A DNA stretch of 34,231 nucleotides from Ferruginibacter sp. Lineage in GTDB: Bacteria > Bacteroidota > Bacteroidia > Chitinophagales > Chitinophagaceae. Positions within the stretch are counted from its first letter, which is position 1. Each line of letters starts with the position of its first letter. The position numbers and the translations under genes were made by a program. The notes beneath the pieces are model-generated. The model was not told the DNA's origin and did not search any database. It saw nothing but the letters and a program-made list of their open reading frames with translations. This document shows positions 18,447-27,495 of the stretch, in pieces. The stretch lies in NCBI GenBank assembly GCA_025359625.1, contig JANYFT010000055.1, positions 1 through 34,231 of the forward strand, in the 5' to 3' direction.

Positions 18447-20366
18447 ATGAAACAAAAAATAGACTTTACAGATTCTCTTGAAAAAATTGCGGTAAAAATA
18501 TTTCCTTCCTCTGCTGAAGGTTCCTCCTATGTTGCGCAGGAGATAGCGGATCTTATCAGGGAAAAGGAAGCTGCAGGACAAAAGTGTATTATTGGCCTGG
18601 CAACCGGTTCATCGCCAAAAACATTGTATGCAGAACTTGTGAGGATGCACAAAAACGAGGGGCTTAGTTTTAAAAATGTAATCACCTTTAACCTGGATCA
18701 ATACTATCCGATGGAAGCAGATGCACTGCAAAGCTACCATTACTTTATGCGTAAGAATTTGTTTGAAAAAACAGATATTGACCCAAACAATTATTTTTTG
18801 CCCGATGGAATGATCCCAAAAGATAAAGTGAAAGAGCATTGTGCAGACTATGAAAAAAAGATAGCAGATGCCGGCGGGCTCGACCTGCAAATATTAGGTA
18901 TAGGCACCAATGGCCATATTGGGTTTAATGAGCCAGGTAGTGGCATCTACTCAAAAACAAGGCTCATCACTTTAGATAACAGTACCCGTATTGCCAATGC
19001 ATATGAGTTTGGAAATATGAGCCAGGTACCCCGTATGGCGATAACGATGGGGATCAGCACTATTTTAAAATCAAAGAAAATTATATTGATGGCCTGGGGC
19101 CAATCAAAGGCCCCGGTAATACAAAAAGCTGTTGAAGAAGATGATACAGAGGAAATACCAGCCTCGCTATTGCAGAATCATGATGACTGCACTTTTGTAA
19201 TTGACGAAGGCTGTGCCAGCGAGTTGGCAAGGTTTAAAAAGCCCTGGTTAACGGGAGAATGTATATGGACAGATAACATGATAAAACGTGCTGTTGTAAA
19301 CCTGTCATTACAGTTAAAAAAACCAGTACTAAGCCTTACAAATATTGATTATAACGACAATGGATTAAGTGACTTGCTGGTAGAAAAGGGTGATGCTTAT
19401 GAAACAAATTTGCAGGTGTTTTATTTATTAAGAGATAGTATTACCGGGTGGCCTGGAGGCAAGCCTACTGAACAAAGAATCAATCATCCTGAAAGAAGTG
19501 AACCATTCCCCAAAAAAGTAGTACTTTTTTCACCGCACCCTGATGACGATATTATTAGCATGGGTGGTACTTTTCTTCGCCTGCACGACCAGGGCCATGA
19601 TATACACCTGGCATACCAAACCAGCGGCAATATTGCAGTAACAGATGAGTTTGTAACCAGGTTTATAGACTTTGCCGTGGGCTTCGAAAATATGTTTGAT
19701 ATTGATGATTCGAAAAGTAAAGCAATACTGGAAAATGCCACCGCATTTTTGAAAACAAAGAAATCAACAGAAAAAGATACCCCAGAAATCAGGGATATTA
19801 AAGGTTTAATAAGAAGATGTGAAGCAAAAGCCACTTGTCAATATGTTGGTCTTACAGACAGGCAAATTCATTTTCAAAACTTACCTTTTTACGAAACGGG
19901 CACCATCGAAAAAAATCCAATGGGGGAAGAAGATGTTCGTATAACAATGGCGCTGCTCAATGAAATACAGCCACATCAAATATATTGCGCCGGCGATTTT
20001 GCCGATCCGCATGGTACCCATAAAGTTTGTTTTGATGTGGTTATTGAAGCACTGAATAGAATAAAGGCGGCGAATGAGCCCTGGGTGGCCAATTGCTGGT
20101 TATGGTTGTATAAAGGGGCATGGCAGGAATGGGATATTACCGAGATAGAAATGGCGGTACCTATGAGCCCTGACCAGGTGGTAAAAAAGCGCAATGGCAT
20201 ATTTATACACCAATCGCAAAAAGATAGTATTCCTTTTCAGGGAACAGATGATAGGGAATTTTGGCAACGTGCTGAAGAGCGAAATTCAAATACGGCTAAG
20301 TTATATGCCCAATTAGGCCTTACACAATACGCCGCTGTAGAGGCTTTTGTAAGATGGCATTATTAA
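18447..20366 (+). CDS. nagB: Glucosamine-6-phosphate deaminase fused to a PIG-L (LmbE) deacetylase domain
   Basis: This is a 639-residue two-domain protein. Residues ~1–280 are a NagB isomerase domain: the NLDQYY motif (D84 matches E. coli D72) and GTNGHIGFNEPGS, with H157 and E162 matching E. coli H143 and E148. The E. coli D141 position is N155 here. The expected reaction is glucosamine-6-phosphate to fructose-6-phosphate plus ammonia. Residues ~350–600 form a PIG-L domain with the zinc motif HPDDD (H364, D367) and the distal PHGTH (H525), so it may deacetylate an N-acetyl sugar. This fusion is common in Bacteroidota, where it is usually annotated nagB. A single polypeptide deacetylating and then deaminating amino sugars is an attractive inference. 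A strong terminator follows. Confidence 0.9.
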   Translation: MKQKIDFTDSLEKIAVKIFPSSAEGSSYVAQEIADLIREKEAAGQKCIIGLATGSSPKTLYAELVRMHKNEGLSFKNVITFNLDQYYPMEADALQSYHYFMRKNLFEKTDIDPNNYFLPDGMIPKDKVKEHCADYEKKIADAGGLDLQILGIGTNGHIGFNEPGSGIYSKTRLITLDNSTRIANAYEFGNMSQVPRMAITMGISTILKSKKIILMAWGQSKAPVIQKAVEEDDTEEIPASLLQNHDDCTFVIDEGCASELARFKKPWLTGECIWTDNMIKRAVVNLSLQLKKPVLSLTNIDYNDNGLSDLLVEKGDAYETNLQVFYLLRDSITGWPGGKPTEQRINHPERSEPFPKKVVLFSPHPDDDIISMGGTFLRLHDQGHDIHLAYQTSGNIAVTDEFVTRFIDFAVGFENMFDIDDSKSKAILENATAFLKTKKSTEKDTPEIRDIKGLIRRCEAKATCQYVGLTDRQIHFQNLPFYETGTIEKNPMGEEDVRITMALLNEIQPHQIYCAGDFADPHGTHKVCFDVVIEALNRIKAANEPWVANCWLWLYKGAWQEWDITEIEMAVPMSPDQVVKKRNGIFIHQSQKDSIPFQGTDDREFWQRAEERNSNTAKLYAQLGLTQYAAVEAFVRWHY

Positions 20367-20394
20367 ATAAAAAGAAGTAATTTTTTATGATCTG

Positions 20395-20422
20395 AGTGGG
20401 GTACAATCGTATCCCACTTTTT
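20395..20422 (+). terminator. Rho-independent terminator after the nagB-type gene
   Basis: AGTGGGGTAC (20395–20404) and GTATCCCACT (20409–20418) form a 10-bp stem with one G·T wobble and an AATC loop, followed directly by TTTTATT. It sits 28 bases after the stop codon. Confidence 0.82.
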
Positions 20423-20734
20423 ATTGTGCATTTTAGAACTTTCGTTTCTATGCAGGTGTTTGGTGACTATTTACGGCTTCCTTATAAAGCCTAAATTTTT
20501 TTGGTAAAAATTTCCACAAATCATTTTTTAATAAATATTAAAACCTTAGAATGTAGAAAATAATTCCCATTAAATTCTAATACCCAATTAATTTTTCTTG
20601 GCACAATTATTTATAATAATACTTTGGTTTTTCATAGGATATTGGACAAAAACGAGGCTGTATTTCTATTCGGGCTTCTCCTTTTAAAATATCTTTTTAC
20701 TTCCTTTAATAATTAATAATTAAACTTGTTTATT
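20423..20734. other. AT-rich intergenic region upstream of the YtxH gene
   Basis: About 310 bases between the terminator and the YtxH start contain no ORF or RNA gene I can support. A near-match to a Bacteroidota -7 element (AATACTTTGG around 20619–20628) has the wrong internal spacing, so I do not call a promoter. Confidence 0.4.
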
Positions 20735-20992
20735 ATGAGTGCAAAAAGAAATTTACTAATCGGCGTTGGAGTGGGGGCAGTTTTAGGAATATTATTTGCA
20801 CCCCGGAAAGGATCAAAAACAAGGAGAAAAATTGCTAAACGTGGAGCAGATTTAAAAGATGGCTGGAACAATTTAAAAGATTCTGTGAATAGTACATTGG
20901 CAAAATCGAGCGATGCTATGGATGATTACTTAGATGAAGGAGAAACAGCAATCAATTATAACTCTTCTATGCAGAATGAATGGAAAGATTAG
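20735..20992 (+). CDS. YtxH domain-containing small membrane-associated protein
   Basis: This is an 85-residue protein. A short hydrophobic glycine-rich segment (NLLIGVGVGAVLGILFAP) is followed immediately by the basic RKGSKTRRKIAKRG and a charged amphipathic helical tail (DLKDGWNNLKDSVNSTLAKS...). This is the standard layout of the YtxH family (gas-vesicle/GvpP-like, often general-stress associated). The biochemical role of the family is not established. The ATG at 20735 is preferred to an in-frame TTG at 20726. It is transcribed alone and ends convergently with a decayed CBS-domain fragment. Confidence 0.8.
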   Translation: MSAKRNLLIGVGVGAVLGILFAPRKGSKTRRKIAKRGADLKDGWNNLKDSVNSTLAKSSDAMDDYLDEGETAINYNSSMQNEWKD

Positions 20993-21026
20993 TAATTTTT
21001 TCATCACACTGTTTATGTCCTGATCT

Positions 21027-21257
21027 TCATATAAGTAATATAAAGGGTGATTTTTTCATAATAGATTTGAATAAAACCTTATCAAACAAATCTGGCTGAA
21101 ACAGTTTTTGCATAATATTGTTCAATTTAATTATTACTGTAAATCTTTCTTTTCCATCTACTACTGCAAAAATATTTTTTTCGCTGCTTTTTATCAATTC
21201 ACTAAGATTTTTTAATTTTTTATCAGGTTGTATGATTCCGTAACTATCCGGTAGCAT
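21027..21257 (-). pseudogene. Truncated CBS-domain remnant, resembling the C-terminus of a ClC chloride channel
   Basis: The 76-residue frame contains DKKLKNLSELIKSSEKNIFA followed by VVDG and, later, LNNIMQKLFQPDLFDKVLF. This matches the CBS pattern found after the channel domain of Bacteroidota ClC-type chloride channels, which as I recall reads like SRRNIFPVVD...LDDI...MF...LYD. Only about one CBS motif is present, with no transmembrane part upstream and a stop soon after MKKSP. The upstream sequence (21258–21302) has no matching coding frame. I read it as a leftover of a deleted or rearranged channel gene. A small intact single-CBS protein is the alternative. Confidence 0.5.
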
Positions 21258-21302
21258 ATTAAATAATTTGGAAAGTTAAAAAACAATTTTATCACTGTTT
21301 TA

Positions 21303-22223
21303 TTACCTGTGTTGCTGATAATAATTAATAGTAATTGAGTCTTTAAGCAGTTGATTGTTATATTCAGAAAGTTGCTGAAGAGTTGTTGCCTGTAAAGCAT
21401 CTTTCAGTTGCGCTATAGTTTTGATACCAACAACTGCAGCAATAACAGCGGGATGTTGCAACACAAACCGGATGGCCGTTGCAGCAACATTGCTGTTTGC
21501 AGCAGTTACTGATTCGACAGCTTTTGCAGCAGCAGCTACGGCGGGCTCCACATAATTTAAATAGGGCTTTGCTGGTTTGCCTGCTAGTAGACCTCCTGCA
21601 ATACTTCCCCTGGCCAACACCCCGATATTATGCTGGCGTAAAAGTTCAAAGCAATATTCTTCAGGTCTTCTGTCGAGCACGCTATATTGCATCATTACGC
21701 TTACGATATTACTGCGCTTTACATATTCTCTTATTACATTTGGTCTTATAGAAGAGATGCCATAATACCTGATCTTTCCTTGTTGCTGCAATAATTCAAA
21801 TGCTCCAATTGTCTCTTCCATATTGTCTTCAATCGTTCCACCATGTAACTGGTACAGATCAATATAATCTGTTTGTAATCTTGACAAACTTTTTTCTACA
21901 GCACCGATGATATGTTTTTTTGTGGGGTTCCACTTCAATCCGCTACCATCTTCCTTCCATTCATTACCCACTTTTGTGGCAATCACTACCTGTTTTCTTT
22001 TTTGTTTTAATGCCCTGCCAATATTTATTTCATTTACACCATTATCATATATATCTGCGGTATCAAAATAATTAATACCCGTATCAATTGCTGCATCAAT
22101 CACTCTTTGAATATTGGCTTGATCAGGTTGTAAAGACATACATCCAAAACCTATCCGGCTAATTTTTAATTGTGATTTGCCCAATTGATGATAAGGTATT
22201 GTAATAGTTAAAGGTTGTTGCAT
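21303..22223 (-). CDS. Aldo/keto reductase
   Basis: This is a 306-residue NAD(P)H-dependent oxidoreductase with a (beta/alpha)8 barrel. The catalytic tetrad is complete: D54 and Y59 in FDTADIYDNGVNE, K84 in ATKVG and H127 in YQLHGG. The cofactor-side segments GISSIRPN and the C-terminal AVVGIKTIAQL are typical. The C-terminal third has an Ala/Val-rich stretch, unremarkable for the family. The substrate is unknown, as is usual for such aldehyde or ketone reductases. The gene follows the urease/permease operon on the same strand after 75 bases, but a hairpin lies in that gap, so it may be a separate unit. Confidence 0.9.
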   Translation of the reverse strand: MQQPLTITIPYHQLGKSQLKISRIGFGCMSLQPDQANIQRVIDAAIDTGINYFDTADIYDNGVNEINIGRALKQKRKQVVIATKVGNEWKEDGSGLKWNPTKKHIIGAVEKSLSRLQTDYIDLYQLHGGTIEDNMEETIGAFELLQQQGKIRYYGISSIRPNVIREYVKRSNIVSVMMQYSVLDRRPEEYCFELLRQHNIGVLARGSIAGGLLAGKPAKPYLNYVEPAVAAAAKAVESVTAANSNVAATAIRFVLQHPAVIAAVVGIKTIAQLKDALQATTLQQLSEYNNQLLKDSITINYYQQHR

Positions 22224-22266
22224 AAAAAAATTGTTGATAGTTAATGTTGCACCGCCCTATTGTCTC

Positions 22267-22298
22267 CAACTGGTCTAACGTACCGTACCTACCAGTTG
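22267..22298 (-). terminator. Inverted repeat directly after the urease-operon permease stop codon
   Basis: CAACTGGT (22267–22274 on +) and ACCAGTTG (22291–22298) are a perfect 8-bp inverted repeat around a 16-base centre that itself holds two GTAC units. It starts at the base after the permease TAG. There is no immediate T-run, so termination is uncertain; it could instead be an operator or processing site before the aldo/keto reductase gene. Confidence 0.45.
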
Positions 22299-22988
22299 CT
22301 ACCATCCTAAAAACAACATGCCGGCACCACAAACAAAAATAGTTAATCCACCAAGTGCATGTACATAGCGTTCCAGCTTTTCTGTTTTTACAAAAGCTAT
22401 TCCCATATAACCCAATACTACCATGGTTACCATCGTTAATAAAGTAACCAATGTATAAATGATGATAAGTAAAATCATACCACCCCAACTATTTTTTGCA
22501 GCGGGGAAGTAGAGTAGTGGTATCATAGGTTCGCAGGGGCCTAAAATAAAAATGATGAACATTACCCACGGCGTTACTTTGTGCCGGTCTTGCGGGGCAA
22601 CGGCTTCGTCATGTTTGTGTTCGTAAACATAAATGGCACCATCCTGCTGCAAGTCGAAATGTTTATGCGGATTGTTTTTATATGCCTTGTACCAGCCCCA
22701 TATACCGTAAATAAATCCAAACACCAGCATCACCCATCCAGCAATGCCGCCCCTGATATTTTCCATCCAGCGTACTGTAGATAAACTCCAGCCGATGGCT
22801 GCACCACCCAAGCCGAGCAGTACTGAACTCCATACATGCCCGCAACCGCAAACAAACGTCCAGCCAATTGTTTTGGCAAACGACCAATTCCTTGATTTTG
22901 ACAAAGCAATAAATGGCAAATAATGATCCGGCCCTGTAACGGTGTGCAGGGAAGCAATAGATATGGCAGCAATGATGAGTACTTCCAT
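22299..22988 (-). CDS. Urease-linked probable nickel permease (UreH/TauE-like membrane protein)
   Basis: This is a 229-residue integral membrane protein with about six hydrophobic segments. TM1 carries HTVTGPDHYLPF, an HX5DH motif like the metal-binding HX4DH of NiCoT nickel transporters. A second GCGHVWSS element parallels the GH-containing signature of that superfamily. A histidine-containing loop (NPHKHFDL, YEHKHDE) lies between the two halves and GPCEPMIPLL in the second half. Its gene starts one base after the ureD stop (TGAAATG), so it is co-transcribed and probably translationally coupled. Nickel uptake for urease is the natural inference. I chose the ATG at 22988 over 23045, which would overlap ureD by over 50 bases. 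Homologues are often labelled urease accessory protein UreH or sulfite exporter TauE-like. Confidence 0.82.
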   Translation of the reverse strand: MEVLIIAAISIASLHTVTGPDHYLPFIALSKSRNWSFAKTIGWTFVCGCGHVWSSVLLGLGGAAIGWSLSTVRWMENIRGGIAGWVMLVFGFIYGIWGWYKAYKNNPHKHFDLQQDGAIYVYEHKHDEAVAPQDRHKVTPWVMFIIFILGPCEPMIPLLYFPAAKNSWGGMILLIIIYTLVTLLTMVTMVVLGYMGIAFVKTEKLERYVHALGGLTIFVCGAGMLFLGW

Positions 22989-22989
22989 T

Positions 22990-23796
22990 TCAGATTGCAT
23001 ACGCTGTCCGTTTAAGTTGATTGGTTTGTGGAAGGCACCCGGCAATTGTTTTTAAACAATCAAATAAGGGTTCTGCCTTTTGCCCAAGCAAACGTACAAT
23101 CAATCCATTTACTGGAGCAGTGGTAATACCTGCTTTAATATTTTTTTGCGACGAAAGTATTTCTATAACCTGTATGCTTAATTTTTTTATGTCTGCATTT
23201 TCATCTAAGTAAATTAAACTTGCCTGGTGGGTGTAACCCTGTAGTTGTCCAATGGCATTCACATCAATAGTAGCAGGTTGCATCAATAAATTTTCTTTGA
23301 TGACCATTTTATCATTAATGTAAATTTCTGTAATACTGTGGTATTTTGAAAACAAAAAAACTTCGCCATTTAATTTTCTGCCACAGGTTAATACCTCGCC
23401 AAAAATTAAGCTACATTTATCTGCTAAAAAAAATTTATTGCGGGCTGTGAAATTTGATTGTTCATGGGGTACTGCAGGATGTGGTATAAAACAGAAAGCT
23501 GCATTATTTTGAAAATGCACTTCCATTTTTTGTGAAGCCTGGTGCTTCATGGTGAACAAACGCTGGTAAGATTGTGTGTGCAGTTGCAAAGAACAATGTT
23601 CATCCAGTTCAATTTTTAAATGGTACTCATCACCATCCAAAATGCCCGGCGAGGAACTCGTTAGCATTAAACGGAGTGTAGGGTCTTTTTTGTCTTCAGT
23701 GATATTGGCCCCTCTTAACGGGGTAGTGCAATAACATTTTTTAAGATAAGTAATATCGTTTGCCCATGCTGTGTGTATGTGTAAATTGGAAATCAT
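22990..23796 (-). CDS. ureD: Urease accessory protein UreD (UreH)
   Basis: This is the scaffold chaperone that binds apo-urease and recruits UreF and UreG for nickel insertion. It has about 268 residues, the usual length. Recognisable family features are [20 protein letters not shown], then [19 protein letters not shown] and [13 protein letters not shown] near the middle. The family is poorly conserved, so recognition also rests on position after ureG. I chose the ATG at 23796 because it overlaps the ureG stop as ATGA, as at ureE/ureF and ureB/ureC; an ATG two codons upstream at 23802 is possible. The nickel-permease gene follows immediately. Confidence 0.9.
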   Translation of the reverse strand: MISNLHIHTAWANDITYLKKCYCTTPLRGANITEDKKDPTLRLMLTSSSPGILDGDEYHLKIELDEHCSLQLHTQSYQRLFTMKHQASQKMEVHFQNNAAFCFIPHPAVPHEQSNFTARNKFFLADKCSLIFGEVLTCGRKLNGEVFLFSKYHSITEIYINDKMVIKENLLMQPATIDVNAIGQLQGYTHQASLIYLDENADIKKLSIQVIEILSSQKNIKAGITTAPVNGLIVRLLGQKAEPLFDCLKTIAGCLPQTNQLKRTAYAI

Positions 23797-24431
23797 CTGC
23801 ATAAGATAGGTTCGTCTATGCTTTCTAGTAGGGCATATTTTTTTATCCAGCCAATAACACCATCCAAGCCCTGCAGACTCATCAAATTGGTAAAAATAAA
23901 AGGGTTGCCATTGCGCATTTTGCGGGCATCTCTTTCCATAATTGCCAGGTCGGCATGTACATAAGGAGCCAGATCAATTTTATTGATCACCAATAAATCG
24001 CTTCTCGTAATACCCGGCCCGCCTTTACGGGGAATTTTATCACCTTCTGCCACATCAATTACAAAAATGGTAACATCAGCAAGGTCAGGGCTAAAAGTGG
24101 CCGATAAATTATCACCACCGCTTTCAATAAAAATAATTTGCACATCGGGGATACGGGCCGCCATTTCTTCCACTGCTTCCAGGTTCATGCTGGCATCTTC
24201 CCGTATGGCGGTATGCGGACAGCCGCCTGTTTCAACACCAATAATTCTTTCAGCCGGCAGCAAACTATTTTGCGTTAAAAATTCTGCATCTTCTTTGGTG
24301 TAAATATCATTTGTAATTACCGCCAGGCTATACTCCTTACTCATCGCTCTGCTCAGCCGTTCTATCAACGCCGTTTTGCCTGAACCAACCGGACCGGCTA
24401 CACCAATTTTTATATAATTTCTTTCAGTCAT
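23793..24431 (-). CDS. ureG: Urease accessory GTPase UreG
   Basis: This is a SIMIBI-class GTPase that powers nickel delivery to urease. At 212 residues it has the normal length. The P-loop GPVGSGKT is at 13–20 and the nickel-binding CPH motif at 71–73 ([11 protein letters not shown]). The ESGGDNL switch element is at 103–109 and the guanine-specificity motif NKID at 150–153. All key residues are present and there is no His-rich N-terminal tail. The gene is separated from ureF by 122 bases, unlike the overlapping junctions elsewhere in the operon; that gap holds a short dispersed repeat. Confidence 0.96.
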   Translation of the reverse strand: MTERNYIKIGVAGPVGSGKTALIERLSRAMSKEYSLAVITNDIYTKEDAEFLTQNSLLPAERIIGVETGGCPHTAIREDASMNLEAVEEMAARIPDVQIIFIESGGDNLSATFSPDLADVTIFVIDVAEGDKIPRKGGPGITRSDLLVINKIDLAPYVHADLAIMERDARKMRNGNPFIFTNLMSLQGLDGVIGWIKKYALLESIDEPILCR

Positions 24432-24470
24432 TTTTTAATTTATTGAGCAGACTTTTGTATTTCAATTAAG

Positions 24471-24496
24471 CATTGTTGTGTCACTCCCTTGTACTA
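24471..24496 (+). repeat. 26-bp dispersed repeat, copy 1, in the ureF–ureG gap
   Basis: The stretch beginning CATTGTTGTGTCACTCCCTT recurs at 31165–31190 in the same orientation, with 25 of 26 bases identical (the only difference is G/A at base 21). This copy lies 40 bases upstream of ureG, in an otherwise tightly packed operon. Its identity is unknown; a REP-type or transposase-linked short repeat is likely. Confidence 0.7.
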
Positions 24497-24553
24497 ATGC
24501 AGCTCTGTGAAACGCTCCTTAAAATCGAAATATTTCCCCAAAATAGCAACAAT

Positions 24554-25240
24554 TCACGACATGTATAATCTCGAATACAATTGTTCATGCTGCATGCAAC
24601 TAACATCAAAACCAGCGCAACACAATCCGATCAGATCATTATCCGGCTCCAAACTATTTTCTGCTAATTGTTTAATTAATGGCTGTAGCGAAAACAATAG
24701 TTCCTGCCCATCCTGCTGGCCTAAAGGAATTAGCTTTACACAATTGCTTGTAAAGCCAACTGCGGCAGTATAGTAAAAAGCACTCAATGCATCTTTCTTA
24801 TCAATCCCCAACACAGCAGCGTATACCCCAAATGCAATACAATAATGTCCATCCGCCTTTTTTAATCTGATAGCTTCCCTGTATTCATCAGCCATTTCAT
24901 TTTTACAAACAGCCTGAAATATTTTTATTAAACGGATGCCCAGTTTCTGGCTTGCCTGCCGCATTTCCATGGGTAGTTTTACACCAGTGCATTCCTCATC
25001 CAGCGCAAGTATCTTTTTAAGATCGCCTCGTTGTGCTGCATCAAAAGCCAGCGATACAAAAGCAGCGTCCGTGTATTGCAAATTGCGGGTGAGCATTTCT
25101 GTTACAAAACTTTTTGCTGCGGTAGCATTGTTTACTATTCCCTGTTGTACATAAGTTTCCAATCCTGCTGAATGGGAATAGCCACCAATTGGTAAGGTCG
25201 GGTCAGACAGTTGCAGCAAACTTAACAGGGCTACACTCAT
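24554..25240 (-). CDS. ureF: Urease accessory protein UreF
   Basis: This is an all-helical chaperone that bridges UreD and UreG and gates nickel insertion into urease. It has 228 residues, typical length. The N-terminal LLQLSDPTLPIGGYSHSAGLE is a strong family signature, and the C-terminal half shows the usual conserved alanine-rich helices (GIDKKDALSAFYYTAAVGFTSN is adjacent). The start overlaps the ureE stop by four bases (ATGA), showing tight coupling. No missing conserved segment was noticed. Confidence 0.94.
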   Translation of the reverse strand: MSVALLSLLQLSDPTLPIGGYSHSAGLETYVQQGIVNNATAAKSFVTEMLTRNLQYTDAAFVSLAFDAAQRGDLKKILALDEECTGVKLPMEMRQASQKLGIRLIKIFQAVCKNEMADEYREAIRLKKADGHYCIAFGVYAAVLGIDKKDALSAFYYTAAVGFTSNCVKLIPLGQQDGQELLFSLQPLIKQLAENSLEPDNDLIGLCCAGFDVSCMQHEQLYSRLYMS

Positions 25241-25737
25241 TCGGTATCTGTTGTTAGTTTCATGATCCTGTTAAATAAACTGCTGCTGGTGCCGTGAGGA
25301 GCTACCGTAGTTTTTAACGGTTTAATTAATTTTCTTTTTGCCTGTTCTACATTATAACCGGCTGCGATTAGCAATGCAAACAAGGGAGCTTCGTAAGCCA
25401 CTACAATTTCTTCATCCTGGTAAAATAGGGGTAAATGTTTATTGCCAATTTCATAACAAATAGCCGCCATTTCATGCATTGATACTGGCCGTATAACAAT
25501 GGCATCACACTCTTTTATATCAACAGCAATTAAATTAAAATCATCTTCATAAACAATATCACCCACGGTCAGTTGTGGATTTTCATTTAAAAATTTCATT
25601 GCTATTTCCCTGCCTGACAATGTTTTTTTATGCAGGATACGTTTATTGGTTTCATACCAATCCAGCATTACATAATCTATGTTCCTGTTGTTAACAGCAA
25701 ATAATTCCAGGTTCCCTATTTTTTCTTTTACCAGCAT
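25237..25737 (-). CDS. ureE: Urease nickel metallochaperone UreE
   Basis: This is a dimeric nickel carrier that hands Ni to the UreG–UreF–UreD complex. It has 166 residues, with an N-terminal beta domain and a C-terminal ferredoxin-like metal domain. The conserved metal-binding histidine appears as H101 in EIGNKHLPL, with the family segment APLFALLIAAGYNVE after it. There is no His-rich C-terminal tail; the protein ends APHGTSSSLFNRIMKLTTDTE with a single histidine (H148), so nickel storage capacity should be low. The gene lies 36 bases after ureC and overlaps ureF by ATGA. Confidence 0.93.
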   Translation of the reverse strand: MLVKEKIGNLELFAVNNRNIDYVMLDWYETNKRILHKKTLSGREIAMKFLNENPQLTVGDIVYEDDFNLIAVDIKECDAIVIRPVSMHEMAAICYEIGNKHLPLFYQDEEIVVAYEAPLFALLIAAGYNVEQAKRKLIKPLKTTVAPHGTSSSLFNRIMKLTTDTE

Positions 25738-25773
25738 TGTAATATCTTATTAGCGGAGCACATCAGCAAATTT

Positions 25774-27495
25774 TCAAAATAAAAAATACCGTTGCGCCAA
25801 AGGAAGCTCTGCCAATGGTTCACAGGTTATTGGTACCCCATCTACTTTCACTTCATAATTTTCGGGGTTCACTTCAATCAATGGCGTGGCATCATTGTGT
25901 ATCAAATCTTTTTTAGAAATGTTACGACAGTTTTTTACCGGCAATACCATCTTTTGTAAACCGTATCCCTGAACAATATTTTTTTCCAGAGAAAGCCTGG
26001 ATACGAATGTGGCACAGGTTGCATGCAATGCTTTTCCATAAGCCCCAAACATGTGCCGGTAAATTACTGGCTGTGGTGTTGGGATGGAGGCATTAGGATC
26101 ACCCATTCTTGCTGCAATAATCATCCCACCTTTAATAATCATTTCCGGCTTTGCACCAAACAAAGCAGGTTTCCACAAAACAATATCAGCCAGTTTACCC
26201 GACTCTATCGAACCAACATATTCCGAAATGCCGTGAGTTATTGCAGGGTTAATAGTGTATTTGGCTATAAATCTTTTTACCCTGAAATTATCATTGTTAT
26301 TATTTTCATCTTCAACTAATGCGCCTCTTTGCAATTTCATTTTGTGCGCCGTTTGCCAGGTACGGGTAATTACTTCTGCAACTCTGCCCATGGCCTGGCT
26401 ATCACTGCTCATCATACTGAACACGCCCATATCATGCAAAATATCTTCTGCTGCAATTGTTTCAGGTCGTATGCGGCTATCCGCAAATGCAACATCTTCC
26501 GGCACATTTTTATCCAGGTGATGGCAAACCATCAGCATATCCAAATGTTCATCAATGGTATTGATGGTGTAAGGCCTTGTTGGGTTGGTTGAAGAAGGCA
26601 ACACATTCCGGTACATCGCTGCTTTGATGATATCCGGAGCATGGCCACCACCGGCACCTTCGGTATGAAAAGTATGGATCACCCTGCCATTGATGGCATT
26701 GATGGTATCTTCTAAAAATCCCCCCTCATTTAAAGTATCCGTATGGATGGCCACCTGCACATCATACTTATCAGCAATTTGCAGGGAGGCGTTGATAACC
26801 GCTGTGGTGCTGCCCCAATCTTCGTGAATTTTTAAACCCAGCGCACCTGCTTCAATCTGTTCTTCCAGTGGAGCCAGGGTTGCACAGTTTCCCTTACCAA
26901 AAAAACCAAGGTTCATTGGGAAAGCTTCAGCAGCCTCCAGCATTTTTTTTATATTCCATGCACCCGGTGTTACTGTGGTGGCATTGGTACCATCAGCCGG
27001 GCCGGTGCCGCCACCAATCATGGTGGTGATGCCACTGAACAAAGCATGGTCAACTTGTTGCGGACAAATAAAATGGATATGGGTGTCAATGCCACCGGCA
27101 GTTGCTATTAAACCTGCACCACCATGCACTTCGGTACTGGCACCTATGATCATATTGGGCGTAATGCCATCCATAGTATCGGGGTTGCCCGCTTTGCCTA
27201 TGCCAACAATCTGTCCATCTTTTATACCAATATCAGCTTTTACAATTCCCCAATGGTCAATGATCATTACGCTGGTAATAACAAAATCAAGCACGCCTTC
27301 ACTGCGTGTAGCCGAAGCCGATTGAGCCATACCATCCCTGATGGTTTTGCCGCCGCCAAACTTTGCCTCATCTCCATAAACGGTAAAATCTTTTTCTATT
27401 TCGATAAATAATTCCGTATCACCCAGCCTTACTTTATCGCCGGTAGTTGGACCATACATATTGGCATACTTCCTTCTGTTGATATGTAAACTCAT
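25774..27495 (-). CDS. ureC: Urease alpha subunit UreC
   Basis: This is the catalytic subunit of urease, hydrolysing urea to ammonia and carbamate at a di-nickel centre in the cytoplasm. Its 573 residues are full length. All metal ligands are in place: H139 and H141 (THIHF), the carbamylated K222 (GLKIHEDWG), H251, H277 and D365 (MSSDSQAMG). The flap and catalytic residues C324 and H325 (MVCHHLDKN) and H224 are also present. The N-terminus ([20 protein letters not shown]) is canonical. The start overlaps the ureB stop as ATGA. The enzyme should be active once matured. Confidence 0.98.
   Translation of the reverse strand: MSLHINRRKYANMYGPTTGDKVRLGDTELFIEIEKDFTVYGDEAKFGGGKTIRDGMAQSASATRSEGVLDFVITSVMIIDHWGIVKADIGIKDGQIVGIGKAGNPDTMDGITPNMIIGASTEVHGGAGLIATAGGIDTHIHFICPQQVDHALFSGITTMIGGGTGPADGTNATTVTPGAWNIKKMLEAAEAFPMNLGFFGKGNCATLAPLEEQIEAGALGLKIHEDWGSTTAVINASLQIADKYDVQVAIHTDTLNEGGFLEDTINAINGRVIHTFHTEGAGGGHAPDIIKAAMYRNVLPSSTNPTRPYTINTIDEHLDMLMVCHHLDKNVPEDVAFADSRIRPETIAAEDILHDMGVFSMMSSDSQAMGRVAEVITRTWQTAHKMKLQRGALVEDENNNNDNFRVKRFIAKYTINPAITHGISEYVGSIESGKLADIVLWKPALFGAKPEMIIKGGMIIAARMGDPNASIPTPQPVIYRHMFGAYGKALHATCATFVSRLSLEKNIVQGYGLQKMVLPVKNCRNISKKDLIHNDATPLIEVNPENYEVKVDGVPITCEPLAELPLAQRYFLF

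Noticed and set aside
20598..20615. TTGGCAC resembling a sigma-54 -24 element, noted because rpoN is nearby
   Set aside because: The required GC of the -12 element is absent at the right distance (TTTAT instead).
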